Source: Blepharisma japonicum (Eukaryota > Ciliophora > Heterotrichea > Heterotrichida > Blepharismidae). Taken from it: a DNA stretch of 64,000 bases. Shown in pieces: positions 10,215-19,691 of this stretch (the first letter of the stretch is position 1; each line of letters starts with the position of its first letter). The stretch covers positions 682,001-746,000 of the forward strand of contig CATKHK010000005.1 in the NCBI GenBank assembly GCA_949751835.1. The letters run 5' to 3'. Below the pieces are notes generated by a model that was not told the origin of the DNA, did not search any database, and saw nothing but the letters and a program-made list of their open reading frames with translations. The translations under genes and the position numbers were made by a program.

Positions 10215-12233
10215 ATGGAAAATAAAGAAGATTTCGCAGGAACCTTTTATAGTAATTTAAGATCACTAATTACTCTTGTAGACCACTTAAGAGATGCAGG
10301 GCTTCAAAAATATATAAAACTGCCAAGAATTGTAACATTGGGACTTCAGAGTTCAGGTAAAAGTTCAGTTCTTGAGTCTATTGTAGGGCTAAATTTTTTG
10401 CCGAGAAGTGAAGGAGTTTGTACAAGGCGACCTTTAGAGCTGAGACTGGTCCATGAAGAAAACCAAGTGCAGCCATGGGGCATTTTTGAAGGAAATTCTA
10501 CGAAATATACCGAGTTTGAAAAAGTCAGAGAGCAGATTGAAAGGTTAACAGACGACAGAGCAGGAAGAAATAAAGGTATTATAGACGACCCTATTATACT
10601 TACAATCCATTCTTCTACTTGTCCAGATCTTACCTTAATCGATCTCCCAGGCATCACCAGAATTCCTGTAAAAGGAAGTGATCAGCCAGCAGATATTGAA
10701 AGAATTACCAAAGAAATGGCTTATAGGTACATTACAGACCCAAGAACTATTATTTTGTGTGTGATTGCTGCCAATTCTGATATCAGCACAAGTGAGTCGT
10801 TATTAATGGCAAATAAAGTTGATAAGAGCGGGATCAGAACTTTAGGAGTTATCACCAAAATTGATATTATGGACAGAGGCACAAATGCTAAAAAAGTAAT
10901 TTTAGGGCAAGAAGTTACGCTAAGACTAGGCTTTATTGGTGTAAAAAATAGATCTCAAGAAGACATTAACAATAATGTCAAAGTGGGGGCAGCTTTAAGA
11001 GAGGAGCAAGAATATTTTGCACAACACCCTGTATATTCAACTATGCCGCCTGGATATCTCGGCACAGATGTCCTTACTCAGAGGCTGACTCAGATTTTAT
11101 TTAACCATATAAAACATTTTTTACCAGAAATTCTCAAAGAAACTATGTATAGGATCAAGGATTGTGAGGATAAAGTAAAAGATCTTGGCCCAAGTACTCC
11201 AGTTGAGCCAAAACAAAAAACTCAAATGCTGTGGAATATGATCACAGACTACTGTGAAACTTTTAAAAATACAATTAGAGGCAAATTTGAAAGGAGAGGG
11301 AATTCAAGAATTGCTAAAGATTTGGCTGGAGGAGTTACAATAAAACACTATTTTAATACTCTGCTAGAGGATTATTCTGGGAATTATAATGCTACTGAGG
11401 ATTACAGTAATGAAGAAATTCAAAGAATTATGGCACAACATGAAGGAGATAATATTCCTGGATTTCCGTCTGTAGATGTGTTACTGTTTTTGTTGCAACC
11501 TCAGCTGGAAATGATTAAAGGGCCTGTTTTGGACTGTTTAAATAATGTGCATTCCTATTTAGACCAGCTTTCACATAAAATTATAGAAAGGGTTTTTTAT
11601 AGGTTTCCATCTTTGGTAGCGGAAATTGGAGATATTTCGTCTCATGTTTTAATTAAAGAGAGAGAAAACTGCAGAATCATTGTTGAAGAGTTAGTGGATT
11701 CTGAAGAAGGATATATTTTTACTAATGATGTGGAATATTTAGCGAAAAGAACTGATTTGATACCAAAAAGTGATAATAAAGTCCCAAAAACCCCAGAAAG
11801 TTTATTTGTGGACGAGATCAGGAGTCGAATTGATACTTATTTTAGGATTGTAGTAAGAAATGTAAGAGATACAGTACCAAAAATCATTGGCTATTTCTTA
11901 GTAAGATCAGTAATGGATAAAATGCAAATGCAGCTTTACGAAGCAATTAATAGAAGCGAAACAGTGCTAAATTTACTTAGCGAGCCTGCTCACATTACAA
12001 CTGAAAGAGAAAACATCAGAAAGCAGCTTTCAACATTAAGGAAAGCAGAGAAAATACTAAAACATGATCCAAATCTTGCTTTGCAAGCAAATTCAATTGA
12101 AGATGAAATCAGTAAAATTGAAAGTGAAGCAAGCGAAAGTGGAACTGCAAAGAAAATAGCAGAAGAAAAGAAAAAGCCGGAAGACGATGTAAGGCCAAGT
12201 AAAACACCGTCCAAGGGACTTTTTTCATCATAA
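10215..12233 (+). CDS. Dynamin-like GTPase, DRP1 type
   Basis: A complete 672-residue dynamin without introns or UGA codons. G1 is GLQSSGKS (43-50), switch-I threonine T70 in CTRRP, G3 DLPG (143-146) and G4 TKID (214-217). The stalk (middle) domain and a GTPase effector region near 540-640 follow. There is no PH domain or proline-rich tail between them, so it resembles mitochondrial/peroxisomal DRP1 or vacuolar dynamin-related proteins rather than endocytic dynamin. Such proteins assemble as helices that sever membranes. The last 50 residues are Lys/Glu/Ser-rich. It starts 49 nt after the kinase gene on the same strand. Ciliates have several DRPs, so the exact membrane is uncertain. Confidence 0.93.
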   Translation: MENKEDFAGTFYSNLRSLITLVDHLRDAGLQKYIKLPRIVTLGLQSSGKSSVLESIVGLNFLPRSEGVCTRRPLELRLVHEENQVQPWGIFEGNSTKYTEFEKVREQIERLTDDRAGRNKGIIDDPIILTIHSSTCPDLTLIDLPGITRIPVKGSDQPADIERITKEMAYRYITDPRTIILCVIAANSDISTSESLLMANKVDKSGIRTLGVITKIDIMDRGTNAKKVILGQEVTLRLGFIGVKNRSQEDINNNVKVGAALREEQEYFAQHPVYSTMPPGYLGTDVLTQRLTQILFNHIKHFLPEILKETMYRIKDCEDKVKDLGPSTPVEPKQKTQMLWNMITDYCETFKNTIRGKFERRGNSRIAKDLAGGVTIKHYFNTLLEDYSGNYNATEDYSNEEIQRIMAQHEGDNIPGFPSVDVLLFLLQPQLEMIKGPVLDCLNNVHSYLDQLSHKIIERVFYRFPSLVAEIGDISSHVLIKERENCRIIVEELVDSEEGYIFTNDVEYLAKRTDLIPKSDNKVPKTPESLFVDEIRSRIDTYFRIVVRNVRDTVPKIIGYFLVRSVMDKMQMQLYEAINRSETVLNLLSEPAHITTERENIRKQLSTLRKAEKILKHDPNLALQANSIEDEISKIESEASESGTAKKIAEEKKKPEDDVRPSKTPSKGLFSS

Positions 12234-12709
12234 ACCATTTTATTACGGATAAATAAATAATAAATAATTAAGGAATTAAGCTAAATAGTGTCAATTAAGT
12301 TTTAAAATGCTTTGTGAACCAAAATACTTAATTGGAAAGTTGCATCTGGTGGTTTCTGTGTGCTAAACACATTAAAGGCGCTTTATTAAGTCAAATTTAC
12401 AAGCCCCCCTTTTTTAAACTATTTTTTACTTACTTTTTCACCCATCCTTAATCGAATGATTCTAATGAGAAATATCGATTACATCTTGCGTGGCTCTAGA
12501 TAGTCCTCGGGTTCAGCCAAGTCTAATAATGAAAATTGGTCAATGAGAAATTCTGTCCGGGATATCTAATCTCATTTCTTAGGTAAAATATTGATATATA
12601 AGATAATTATAATAATTGAATATATTTATCTTGTTTAAGCGACTAATATATAAAAAAACTACATTTAGTATAATTATTAAATTATGAATTATTCATTACA
12701 AAATAAAAT
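12234..12709. other. Intergenic region with a weak coding-like trace
   Basis: About 475 nt, AT-rich at both ends with a C-run near 12404. On the minus strand 12479-12553 reads as a 24-codon fragment (ending LDLAEPEDYLEPRKM) before TAA, preceded by a stop in frame. This may be chance. Nothing else is visible. Confidence 0.35.
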
Positions 12710-13126
12710 ATGCAGGTTAAAGCATTAATTGCATATTCTACTTGTGTTCTTATTTACTTTGTCTGTTTATCTGGATTTATCTACGATCTCATCACACGGG
12801 CAACAGTTATTGGATTCGATCTCAGAACCAAAAGAGTCGAGTATGTTCATCGAGGCCATAGAGAACAGTATGGCGGTGAAGGTATTGTAATGAGTTTTTT
12901 AATATGTCTCTGTGGCTGCGCATTAGTAGGAATTAACAATTTACGAAAATTGCCTCCTTTGATCGTTAGAATTGGTGGACTGTTTTGTTTGATGATATTG
13001 GTGTTTTCATACAGAAAAGTAATTGAAGTGTACAGGATAAAAATGCCTTGGTATGGGCCTGGGTTTTACCCACCTCCACACTATATCAAAGGTCCTTTAA
13101 TTAATGACCAAGGCTACACTATATAA
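12710..13126 (+). CDS. OSTC: Oligosaccharyltransferase complex subunit OSTC/DC2
   Basis: 138 residues with three hydrophobic helices at about 5-27, 62-82 and 84-104. The pattern GFIYDLI after helix 1, QYGGEGIVMSF before helix 2 and the closing MPWYGPGFY match the OSTC (DC2, Ost3/Ost6-like C-terminal) family, whose members end helix 3 with a MKLPGY-like motif. OSTC belongs to the STT3A-type N-glycosylation complex in the ER membrane and contacts the translocon. Length is close to animal OSTC (149 aa). The start ATG is the only one before helix 1. It ends in TAA. Confidence 0.82.
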   Translation: MQVKALIAYSTCVLIYFVCLSGFIYDLITRATVIGFDLRTKRVEYVHRGHREQYGGEGIVMSFLICLCGCALVGINNLRKLPPLIVRIGGLFCLMILVFSYRKVIEVYRIKMPWYGPGFYPPPHYIKGPLINDQGYTI

Positions 13127-13429
13127 TTTTACAAAAATTGTATTAAAGAATTTTCCTTATAAATATCTTTTCTGAATTAAAATAATCCAAATTATAAATA
13201 TATAGCAGACAGAAGAAGATAAGAAGTTAAAATAATCATAGTTTATTTACATTTAAATGTAATTATTTATTTCTAGAGCTGAATTTTCAGTGTTCTGAGT
13301 AATATTATTCTTCTTTTTGCAACAATGAAAGGATTTTATGTTTAAGTCAATATCTCTCTATTAAAAGTATAATTATCATTATAAAGAGAATACTTTTTCA
13401 TTTTAGTAATTCAGCAATTCTAAATAAAC
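13127..13429. other. Short AT-rich intergenic region
   Basis: About 300 nt of AT-rich DNA between two plus-strand genes. I see no feature in it. Confidence 0.5.
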
Positions 13430-14566
13430 ATGTCAATCGAAGATGATTCTTCAGTTATAGCTGATAAAACAACCTTTATAACCCATACAGATCAAAGCAA
13501 TCCATCCAAACTTTTGCAAACAAGTTATACAGAAAAACCTTCAGTTGTCTTCAAAATCGAAGAAGCTCAACCGCCTGAAGTACTTTCTTCATCAGCCCCT
13601 TTGCCAGAGAATTCAAACCTTCGCAGAGTGGTTGACAATATTTTTAATACCATGAAAACCAACAACCCAAAGTTTACCAACCCAATGGTCGAATCAACCT
13701 GAAAAAAATATTTTGACACCCAAGAATGTAAAGACATCATCGGGGATATGTTTTGATATTGTGTAATAAAAGTCGAAAAAAGGAAAAAATATGATACCTA
13801 TAAGAAACAATTGTTAGAAAGAATTTCACATAATTATATACAGCTTTTTGTAAACGTTGAACATGAGGATAAAGAAATTTTCTTCGAAAATTTCTATGAT
13901 TGTATAGCTCAGGCTGTCTTTTATAGCATGTATTTTGCATACCCCAAATCAAGATCTAGGCTAAATAGTGAAGAGTTTAAAAGAAGCATTTATGAGTATG
14001 TTTCGTCAAAATTAACAGGAATTGCTGTAAGCAATCTAGGCTATAAAAAATGAATTTTAGATTTAGGAGCTGGAAATGTGCTATCTAATCAAGGCTCAAA
14101 ACAGCAAGAAGGGCTCTATAATATTCTACTTCCTCCTATTAGAAAAAAACAAACCAAAAGAAAAATGCAGCAGCTAAGGTACAGTCCTTTAGTTAAAAGA
14201 TATTTAAGCTCTAAAAGGTATGAAGCAATTAATGCTATTCCTGTATGAAATATGAGATATACTTTGAGAAATCCTGATAAGGAAAAAGAGCTTGATAGAA
14301 AATTTAGTTATTATAGAAAAATGGCTATTAGCTGTGAAAGAAAAGCTGTTGAAAAAGATAAAGAATTTCAAGACTTCAGCTTCAGAGTTGATGAAAAAAT
14401 AAAAGAAGACCACAGAGAGTATTTAAAGCAAATAAAAATCCTTAATGAGCATACTCAAAAAGTTTTGCAAGAAAATGCTAATGAGTATGCAAATAAACTT
14501 GTAGCTCAATCTAAAAAGGAAAAAGAAGAGAAAACTAAAAGGAGTTCTTCCTTCAAAGAAAGATAA
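13430..14566 (+). CDS. FAM227-family protein
   Basis: 378 residues in one frame over several UGA-Trp codons (for example 13700-13702). After a disordered, acidic N terminus, residues about 90-215 have the FAM227 (FWY) domain pattern: WKKYFD, MFWYCVIKV, HNYIQLF, FFENFYDCIAQAVFYSMYFAYP and FKRSIYEYVSSKLTGI. The C terminus is a charged coiled coil rich in Lys and Glu. FAM227 proteins occur in ciliated eukaryotes and are expressed with cilia genes, but their biochemical role is unknown. The aromatic residues that name the domain are partly encoded by UGA, so standard-code annotation would miss it. Confidence 0.75.
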
Positions 14567-14727
14567 ATGCTAATTTAATATTTTATACCCATAAAGTACC
14601 TGAAAACCCTCTGAAGTATTTATTTGCCAAAAATTCTGGCTCATCAAAATTTCTATTTTTATTTTTAATTTTATTTAAAATAATCTTAATTTTTGATGCA
14701 AAACTATTCAAAATGCATTTAGAACAT

Positions 14728-15321
14728 CTATCAATATCTTAATGTTGAAATATCAGATGTCTTGTTTTGGAGCAAAGCTCGCTGCATTAGATGAACTTTT
14801 CTCGAATAAGGAATCGAAGGGTCAGTCCTAATATCGTCTAAAATGTCATCAATACTTGGTGCATCTTCTTCTCTCTGATTTGGTTTAATATAGCTACTTT
14901 TAGCAAAACGGTCCAAATAGTCCACAAATTTACTTTCATTTATTGTATTTGGTATGTGCTCTCCATTATCATGCCTTGTAGTCTTGATATTTCTTTTCGG
15001 AATTTCGTTATACTTTTTTGGAGAATTGGCTAAAGAGTTGTCTTTTTCTTTCAAATTAATTCTCTTTGTAAAAAGAGATGCAAGATTTGGTGAAAATATT
15101 TCGTCTCTTTCTTTAGCAGTTTTCCCAGATCTAGAAATTGAGGTTTGGAATGTTTTATCAGGAGATAGGGAACGTGTTCCTTTATACGGGTCTGCAAGAG
15201 CACTAAGCATTCGTTTTCTTATTGAATTTTCTTTATTAACTCGACTTTGTCAATAGTGATGAACGTCATTTGGAGATAGAAATGCTGCTTTAAACGGCTT
15301 TTTATTCTTTTGGTTTATCAT
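14728..15321 (-). CDS. Unrecognised protein, 197 aa
   Basis: The start is the ATG at 15319-15321 (MINQKNKKPFKAAFLSP), extended upstream of the internal Met through a UGA-Trp in DVHHYWQSR. Near the end the frame reads one more UGA-Trp (14731-14733) directly followed by TAG. The protein is hydrophilic with phosphorylatable Ser/Thr-Pro sites and an acidic helical C-terminal segment (SIDDILDDIRTD, VHLMQRALLQN). There is no known domain. Confidence 0.6.
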
Positions 15322-15415
15322 TTAGTATAATTCCATATTTTATCACATAACCAAAAATGGAAGTATTAATTTTTTATCAAAGACCAATTAACAAAAATTC
15401 ACTTTTTAATTAATA

Positions 15416-16813
15416 TTAATTTGTCAGTAATGCGTTAATCCTAATCATTTCAAGTTTTGAAATTAATTTTTCATATAAATCTTCATCAACTTGTCTCTTG
15501 ACAATATTCAACTTTCCTAAATAATTGTCGATATGGATAATATCTAGCCTATACTCATCTTCTAAAAAATCAATCATCGCACGAAGTATAAATTCATCAG
15601 TCTCTTCGTCTTTTCCTAATTCTTCTATTAAAATTTCTCCAATTCCTAAATCTAAAATCCGCTTTGATTGGAGAGCGTTGCAAGCTGAAGCTGCATTACA
15701 AAGTGCATAAATGCCTTCTTGTTTTACAATGAGACTTTCATTCTCTAGTGTTAACCTCATTAATTCAAAAAATCCACATTTCAAGGCTTCTTCAATTATT
15801 TCATCACTTTCTACAAATAAATTGTATAAAATCCAATAAATTTCTTTTTTTAAGCCTTTTAATTGAGTTTTGCAAATAATCTGGTAAAGATTCATTATAA
15901 CGCCAGAATTAATCAAAAGATTTATATTGGCATCTGTTACACAATAATTTCCAAAAACTTTCAAAGATGGGTAAGAAAGGCATTCTTCAGGAGAATTTAA
16001 TAAAAATAGAATTTTCATAATGAGGGAATCTGGGAAATACTTTGGAGAACTGTTTTCATTAGTTAAATATCAATAAGATCATAGTGCATTCATCAGTATT
16101 TCTGTATCTTCACTATATAAAAGTGCTCTTGCTATAAAAGGAATAAAAGGCTTAACTTCATGATCATCAGGGATTGGCTGGATTTTTATCAGATTTGAAA
16201 CACTTCATACCAAAGTAAGCGAAATTTGTGATTCATCTAGCCCATTTAAATAGTCAATCATCGTCTTCATATCAATCTCATATAAAATTAAATTTCTATA
16301 CCTAGCATTCTCAGCTGCAATATTCCCAATTGCCCACATGATTTGGGTAAAAAGCTTAATTCCTGCCTTTTTAATCAATCAATTAAAAAGCTCAATGCTC
16401 CTTATAGACAGTAGATATTGTATACAGATTTCATTTCCTGATGCCAAATTCGATAAAATTCATGCTATTTCTAGCGCAAAATTTTCGTCATAATTTGGGA
16501 TAAGCTGAATTAAATGCGGGATTATTCAAGAGCTCATAATTTGCTGGAATGGAGGGTCTGTTTCTTTACATGTAAGATTTCTTATAATACGGGCTGCTTT
16601 AATGTGGCTTGTAGAATCCTCGGCTTGAATTAAAGAAATTGCATATTTAATCAAGTCTTCGTTAGGTAAATTTAACTGTTTTAGCTCAGATTCAGCTAAG
16701 TAATCTGTTGTTTTTGCTTTGTGGATATTTAAATTTGTAAACATTTCTGCTAAAGCGTCTTGGTTAGCTCCACTTTGCAGCAATTTATCATCTCTATCAT
16801 TATCGCAATCCAT
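15416..16813 (-). CDS. Importin-alpha-like armadillo protein
   Basis: 465 residues built of armadillo repeats. The repeated W...N signature that binds nuclear localisation signals is visible several times: IAWILSNLASGN, IMWAIGNIAAEN, LVWSVSNLIK, IYWILYNLF. The N terminus (MDCDNDRDDKLLQSG) lacks the Arg/Lys-rich importin-beta-binding segment of canonical importin-alpha, and total length is 50-70 residues short. In the family the adaptor loads NLS cargo and needs the IBB to bind importin-beta. This copy may be a divergent paralogue with another partner, or an upstream exon may be missed. The frame joins three open stretches across UGA-Trp, two of them in LWSYWYLT, with no other break. Confidence 0.75.
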
Positions 16814-17076
16814 AGTATAGGCTATTTTTATCTTATATTATATTCAGAATTATTAGCTCTTTTAGAAAATAAAATGTGTAAGGATTTATTTTTATTTTAT
16901 TATAATTAATTATGTCTATCTATACCAATACAAAAATATGCCTGCTGGACAGTCCAAAGCATATTATTTTTCCAAATTTGTCTCTATAATTTCTCAATAG
17001 AGCAATATAAAATTTATAATTTTGAGTTCGGAACAGAAAATGCCCTAAAATTTATGGGCTTATAAATAAAATTTGC

Positions 17077-18138
17077 ATGCTGGCGGACTCTCCATATTTG
17101 CCAAGTAAACAAACAAATCTTTCCTCTATGAAAAGGTCAAGAAACAAGAGACAAACTGAAACACCTCTCAAAAGGAAATCTACTGCAAATTCCAATTCAT
17201 TTCGCACTAATTCTCTTTGTGAAAAGTCTAATATTTCTCCTATAATTATCCCTAAAATGATTAGAACAGTAAGCTGCTATTTAACCGCTTCAACCGCAAC
17301 CTCCCCTCCTCCTCTTGATTTAGATTCAGAAGCAGAGCCTAATTGATCTAAACAAACTCATAAATATGAACAGAAAATCCGTGTAGCTCATAGTCCAGAA
17401 GATGATTTATATCTTAATAAAGCTATAGATTTCTTAACAACCATTGAAACTCAGTCTAGCGAAGGAGCAGTTGAAAGGTGATCTAGTGAAGATTCGACCC
17501 CAGAATCAGAGAGTTTTCGTTGAGTAGCTGAATCAGGGGCCATAAAAGAATCATTTAGGAATTGCCTCAATTTTTCTGACTGAAATCAGTTTCCTATCAT
17601 TGACCTTAGCGATATGCCTTTTGCAATCCCCAATTCTTTAATAAAAGACAATCTTAATGAAGAATTCAAAGAAAAACACCCATTCCTTCACCAAAAATTA
17701 ACGCTAAGCAAGATAGTGAACTTAAGAGAGGACCTGGTTTCCAAAATGTGCAGAAATATGAATATTGAGGCTTGTACTTTAGCAATAGCCTGGATATATT
17801 TTATAAGGCTACTTAGTAAAAATGTGATCACGAAAGCTAATAGAAAATTATATGGAGCTATCTGCGTCTTATTGGCTTATAAATTCAATGAAGAATCTCA
17901 TTTGGATGACAACAAAGACCAGATAAATACAATTATAAAATTTGTAGGCTCTATGGACAAGCATGGTGTGCTGCAGCACAAGCATATCTCTAGAATAGAA
18001 TTTGAAGTTTACGCCCATTTAAATTTTTCGCTTTTACTGAAGTATGAGGAATTTAAAGAAGAATTTTTATATACTTTATGCAGGATGGGCATAACGTTTG
18101 ATGACTACATTGGTGGCTTTTACGATGATTTAGCATAA
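17077..18138 (+). CDS. CABLES-like cyclin-fold protein
   Basis: 353 residues read over several UGA-Trp codons. The first 170 residues are disordered, Ser/Thr-rich and basic. A single cyclin box follows at about 205-335: LTLSKIVNLREDL, then ACTLAIAWIYFIRLL, NRKLYGAICVLLAYKFNEE, and HISRIEFEVYAHLNFSL. Order and wording match CABLES1/2 (a cyclin-like domain in Cdk5/Abl substrate proteins) better than mitotic cyclins. In animals CABLES links CDKs to regulatory kinases; here a role as a CDK partner is inferred. The ATG start is followed by a near-continuous disordered region, so a later start cannot be excluded. Confidence 0.7.
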
Positions 18139-18359
18139 TTCATTATTAGCTTTTAATTGGTATAATAATTAATAATTCCGATATTTAGCTGTTTTATGCT
18201 ATATAACATTATTTTAATAGTTCTAGTAGATATTTCAATAGAAAACATATGAAATGGCTTATTATATAAAATATTATCTTACTAAATATTAACCTAAAAA
18301 TTAGCAGAATAAATTTTGATAAAAACACAAAATTTATTAATTTTAATTATTTTGTGAAG

Positions 18360-19253
18360 TTAATGAAACCCTTCTAATCTCTTATTGTGTTGATTGCTTT
18401 TGTTTCCTCTTTTACCGGAAAGCATTTTAAATATAGACAAGCAGCTTGATACAAGCCCACAAGTACTCACAAAAATATTACTCATATGCTTTGACAGCGG
18501 AAGTCTTAAAGACTTCGTGATTGAAATTATTTTAAAAATATTGATGACAATTTCTAAGAATTGGAATCTCCTCTTCTGTCGCGCTTTTAATAAACAATTT
18601 GTGTTTTTAAACCCTAAAGTCCCTATACCAATAGACTTTTCAGGGTTCGACTCTAATTCTTGCAAAATATCTCTTTCTTTTCTATACCTCTTATGCGCAG
18701 TTGCCAAATTAATTAAAATCCTCAGCGCAGATCTTGCGAACGCTACCACATCTTTTGTACTTTCCAGTCTCAAATTTGCATACAAAATGACTTTACTGAT
18801 GACCCCAATTCTAGCTATTCATAACAAATTGTCAATAAGGTAATAAATCGTCCCTATAAAATGTTTCAGTAATTTAAGTATCAGCACAACGTCCATAGGC
18901 TTCCTTATCTTTTCTCCGAAGCCTGAAAGTTCTTCCATTCATCTGAATAACCGAAAGATCTTTCGGCCATCTTTCATAGATTCCTGGATTGCTTTAGAAT
19001 TCCTTACAGATAATGGCCAGTCCCTAATTCGGAGAGAGGAAAGGTAGTCCAGCATACATTGTTTATATAGGTCGGCTAGGTATTGAACGACGCCTAATAG
19101 CTTATCTCTTCCTCTGGTGGAGCGGAGTAGGTGTGATACATTTGAAGAAATAAACAGAATCAAGTAAGAGCCTTTTAGTGTAGGGTGAGAGAGCTTTTCG
19201 AGGATTGAAATTGATGGGCTCTTTTTCACTCCTCGATGAATAGTAGTCAGCAT
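18360..19253 (-). CDS. PEX11: Peroxisomal membrane protein PEX11
   Basis: 297 residues. The PEX11 signature is clear: LLRSTRGRDKLLGVVQYLADLY at about 42-63 (TxGRDKLxRxxQYxxR in the family), then KIFRLFRW with the Trp as UGA (18939-18941), a central YYLIDNLLWIARIGVI segment and a conserved C-terminal hydrophobic region. PEX11 is an amphipathic membrane protein that elongates and divides peroxisomes, recruiting dynamin-related proteins. A dynamin-like GTPase at 10215-12233 and an acyl-CoA oxidase at 34854-36812 are in the same window but not adjacent. It ends in TAA. Confidence 0.85.
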
Positions 19254-19691
19254 TTTTATTGGTTTATTTAAGATATATTAGGTCATCAATATTATCGGAG
19301 CAATTTTTGAAATTGTGATTGTTGAGGGCAGATTTTTTGGGTTGGGAAAATATTTTATTCAACATTATGAATTTTTAGGATATTTTAACTGATTAGAGTA
19401 TATATATAGAAATAAGGCCTATTTAGCAAAAATAAGCTGTAGATGGACTAAACTTTGCTTACTGTATTTTATTGTTGTTTATGTGGAAGAATTAGCAGGC
19501 TATGCTTAATTATATAGCAAAAAATATATTCCTTAAAATTTTCGCATTTAATTAATCTAGAATTTATTCATTGTTAAAGAGCCAAATTTAGCCAATTTCT
19601 TTTGAACTTTTTAATATAAAACATAATGATGTCATAATTAGTGTCTATTAAAGTCTATAACAATTTCATCGCTTTTTAAAATAATCAAAAC
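19254..19691. other. AT-rich intergenic region between divergent genes
   Basis: About 440 nt between PEX11 (minus) and the deubiquitinase (plus). AT-rich with no open frame. It presumably holds both promoters; I recognise no motif. Confidence 0.5.

Noticed and set aside
18394-18843. A 149-residue plus-strand open frame
   Set aside because: It lies opposite PEX11, whose motifs on the minus strand are clear, and has no family wording.
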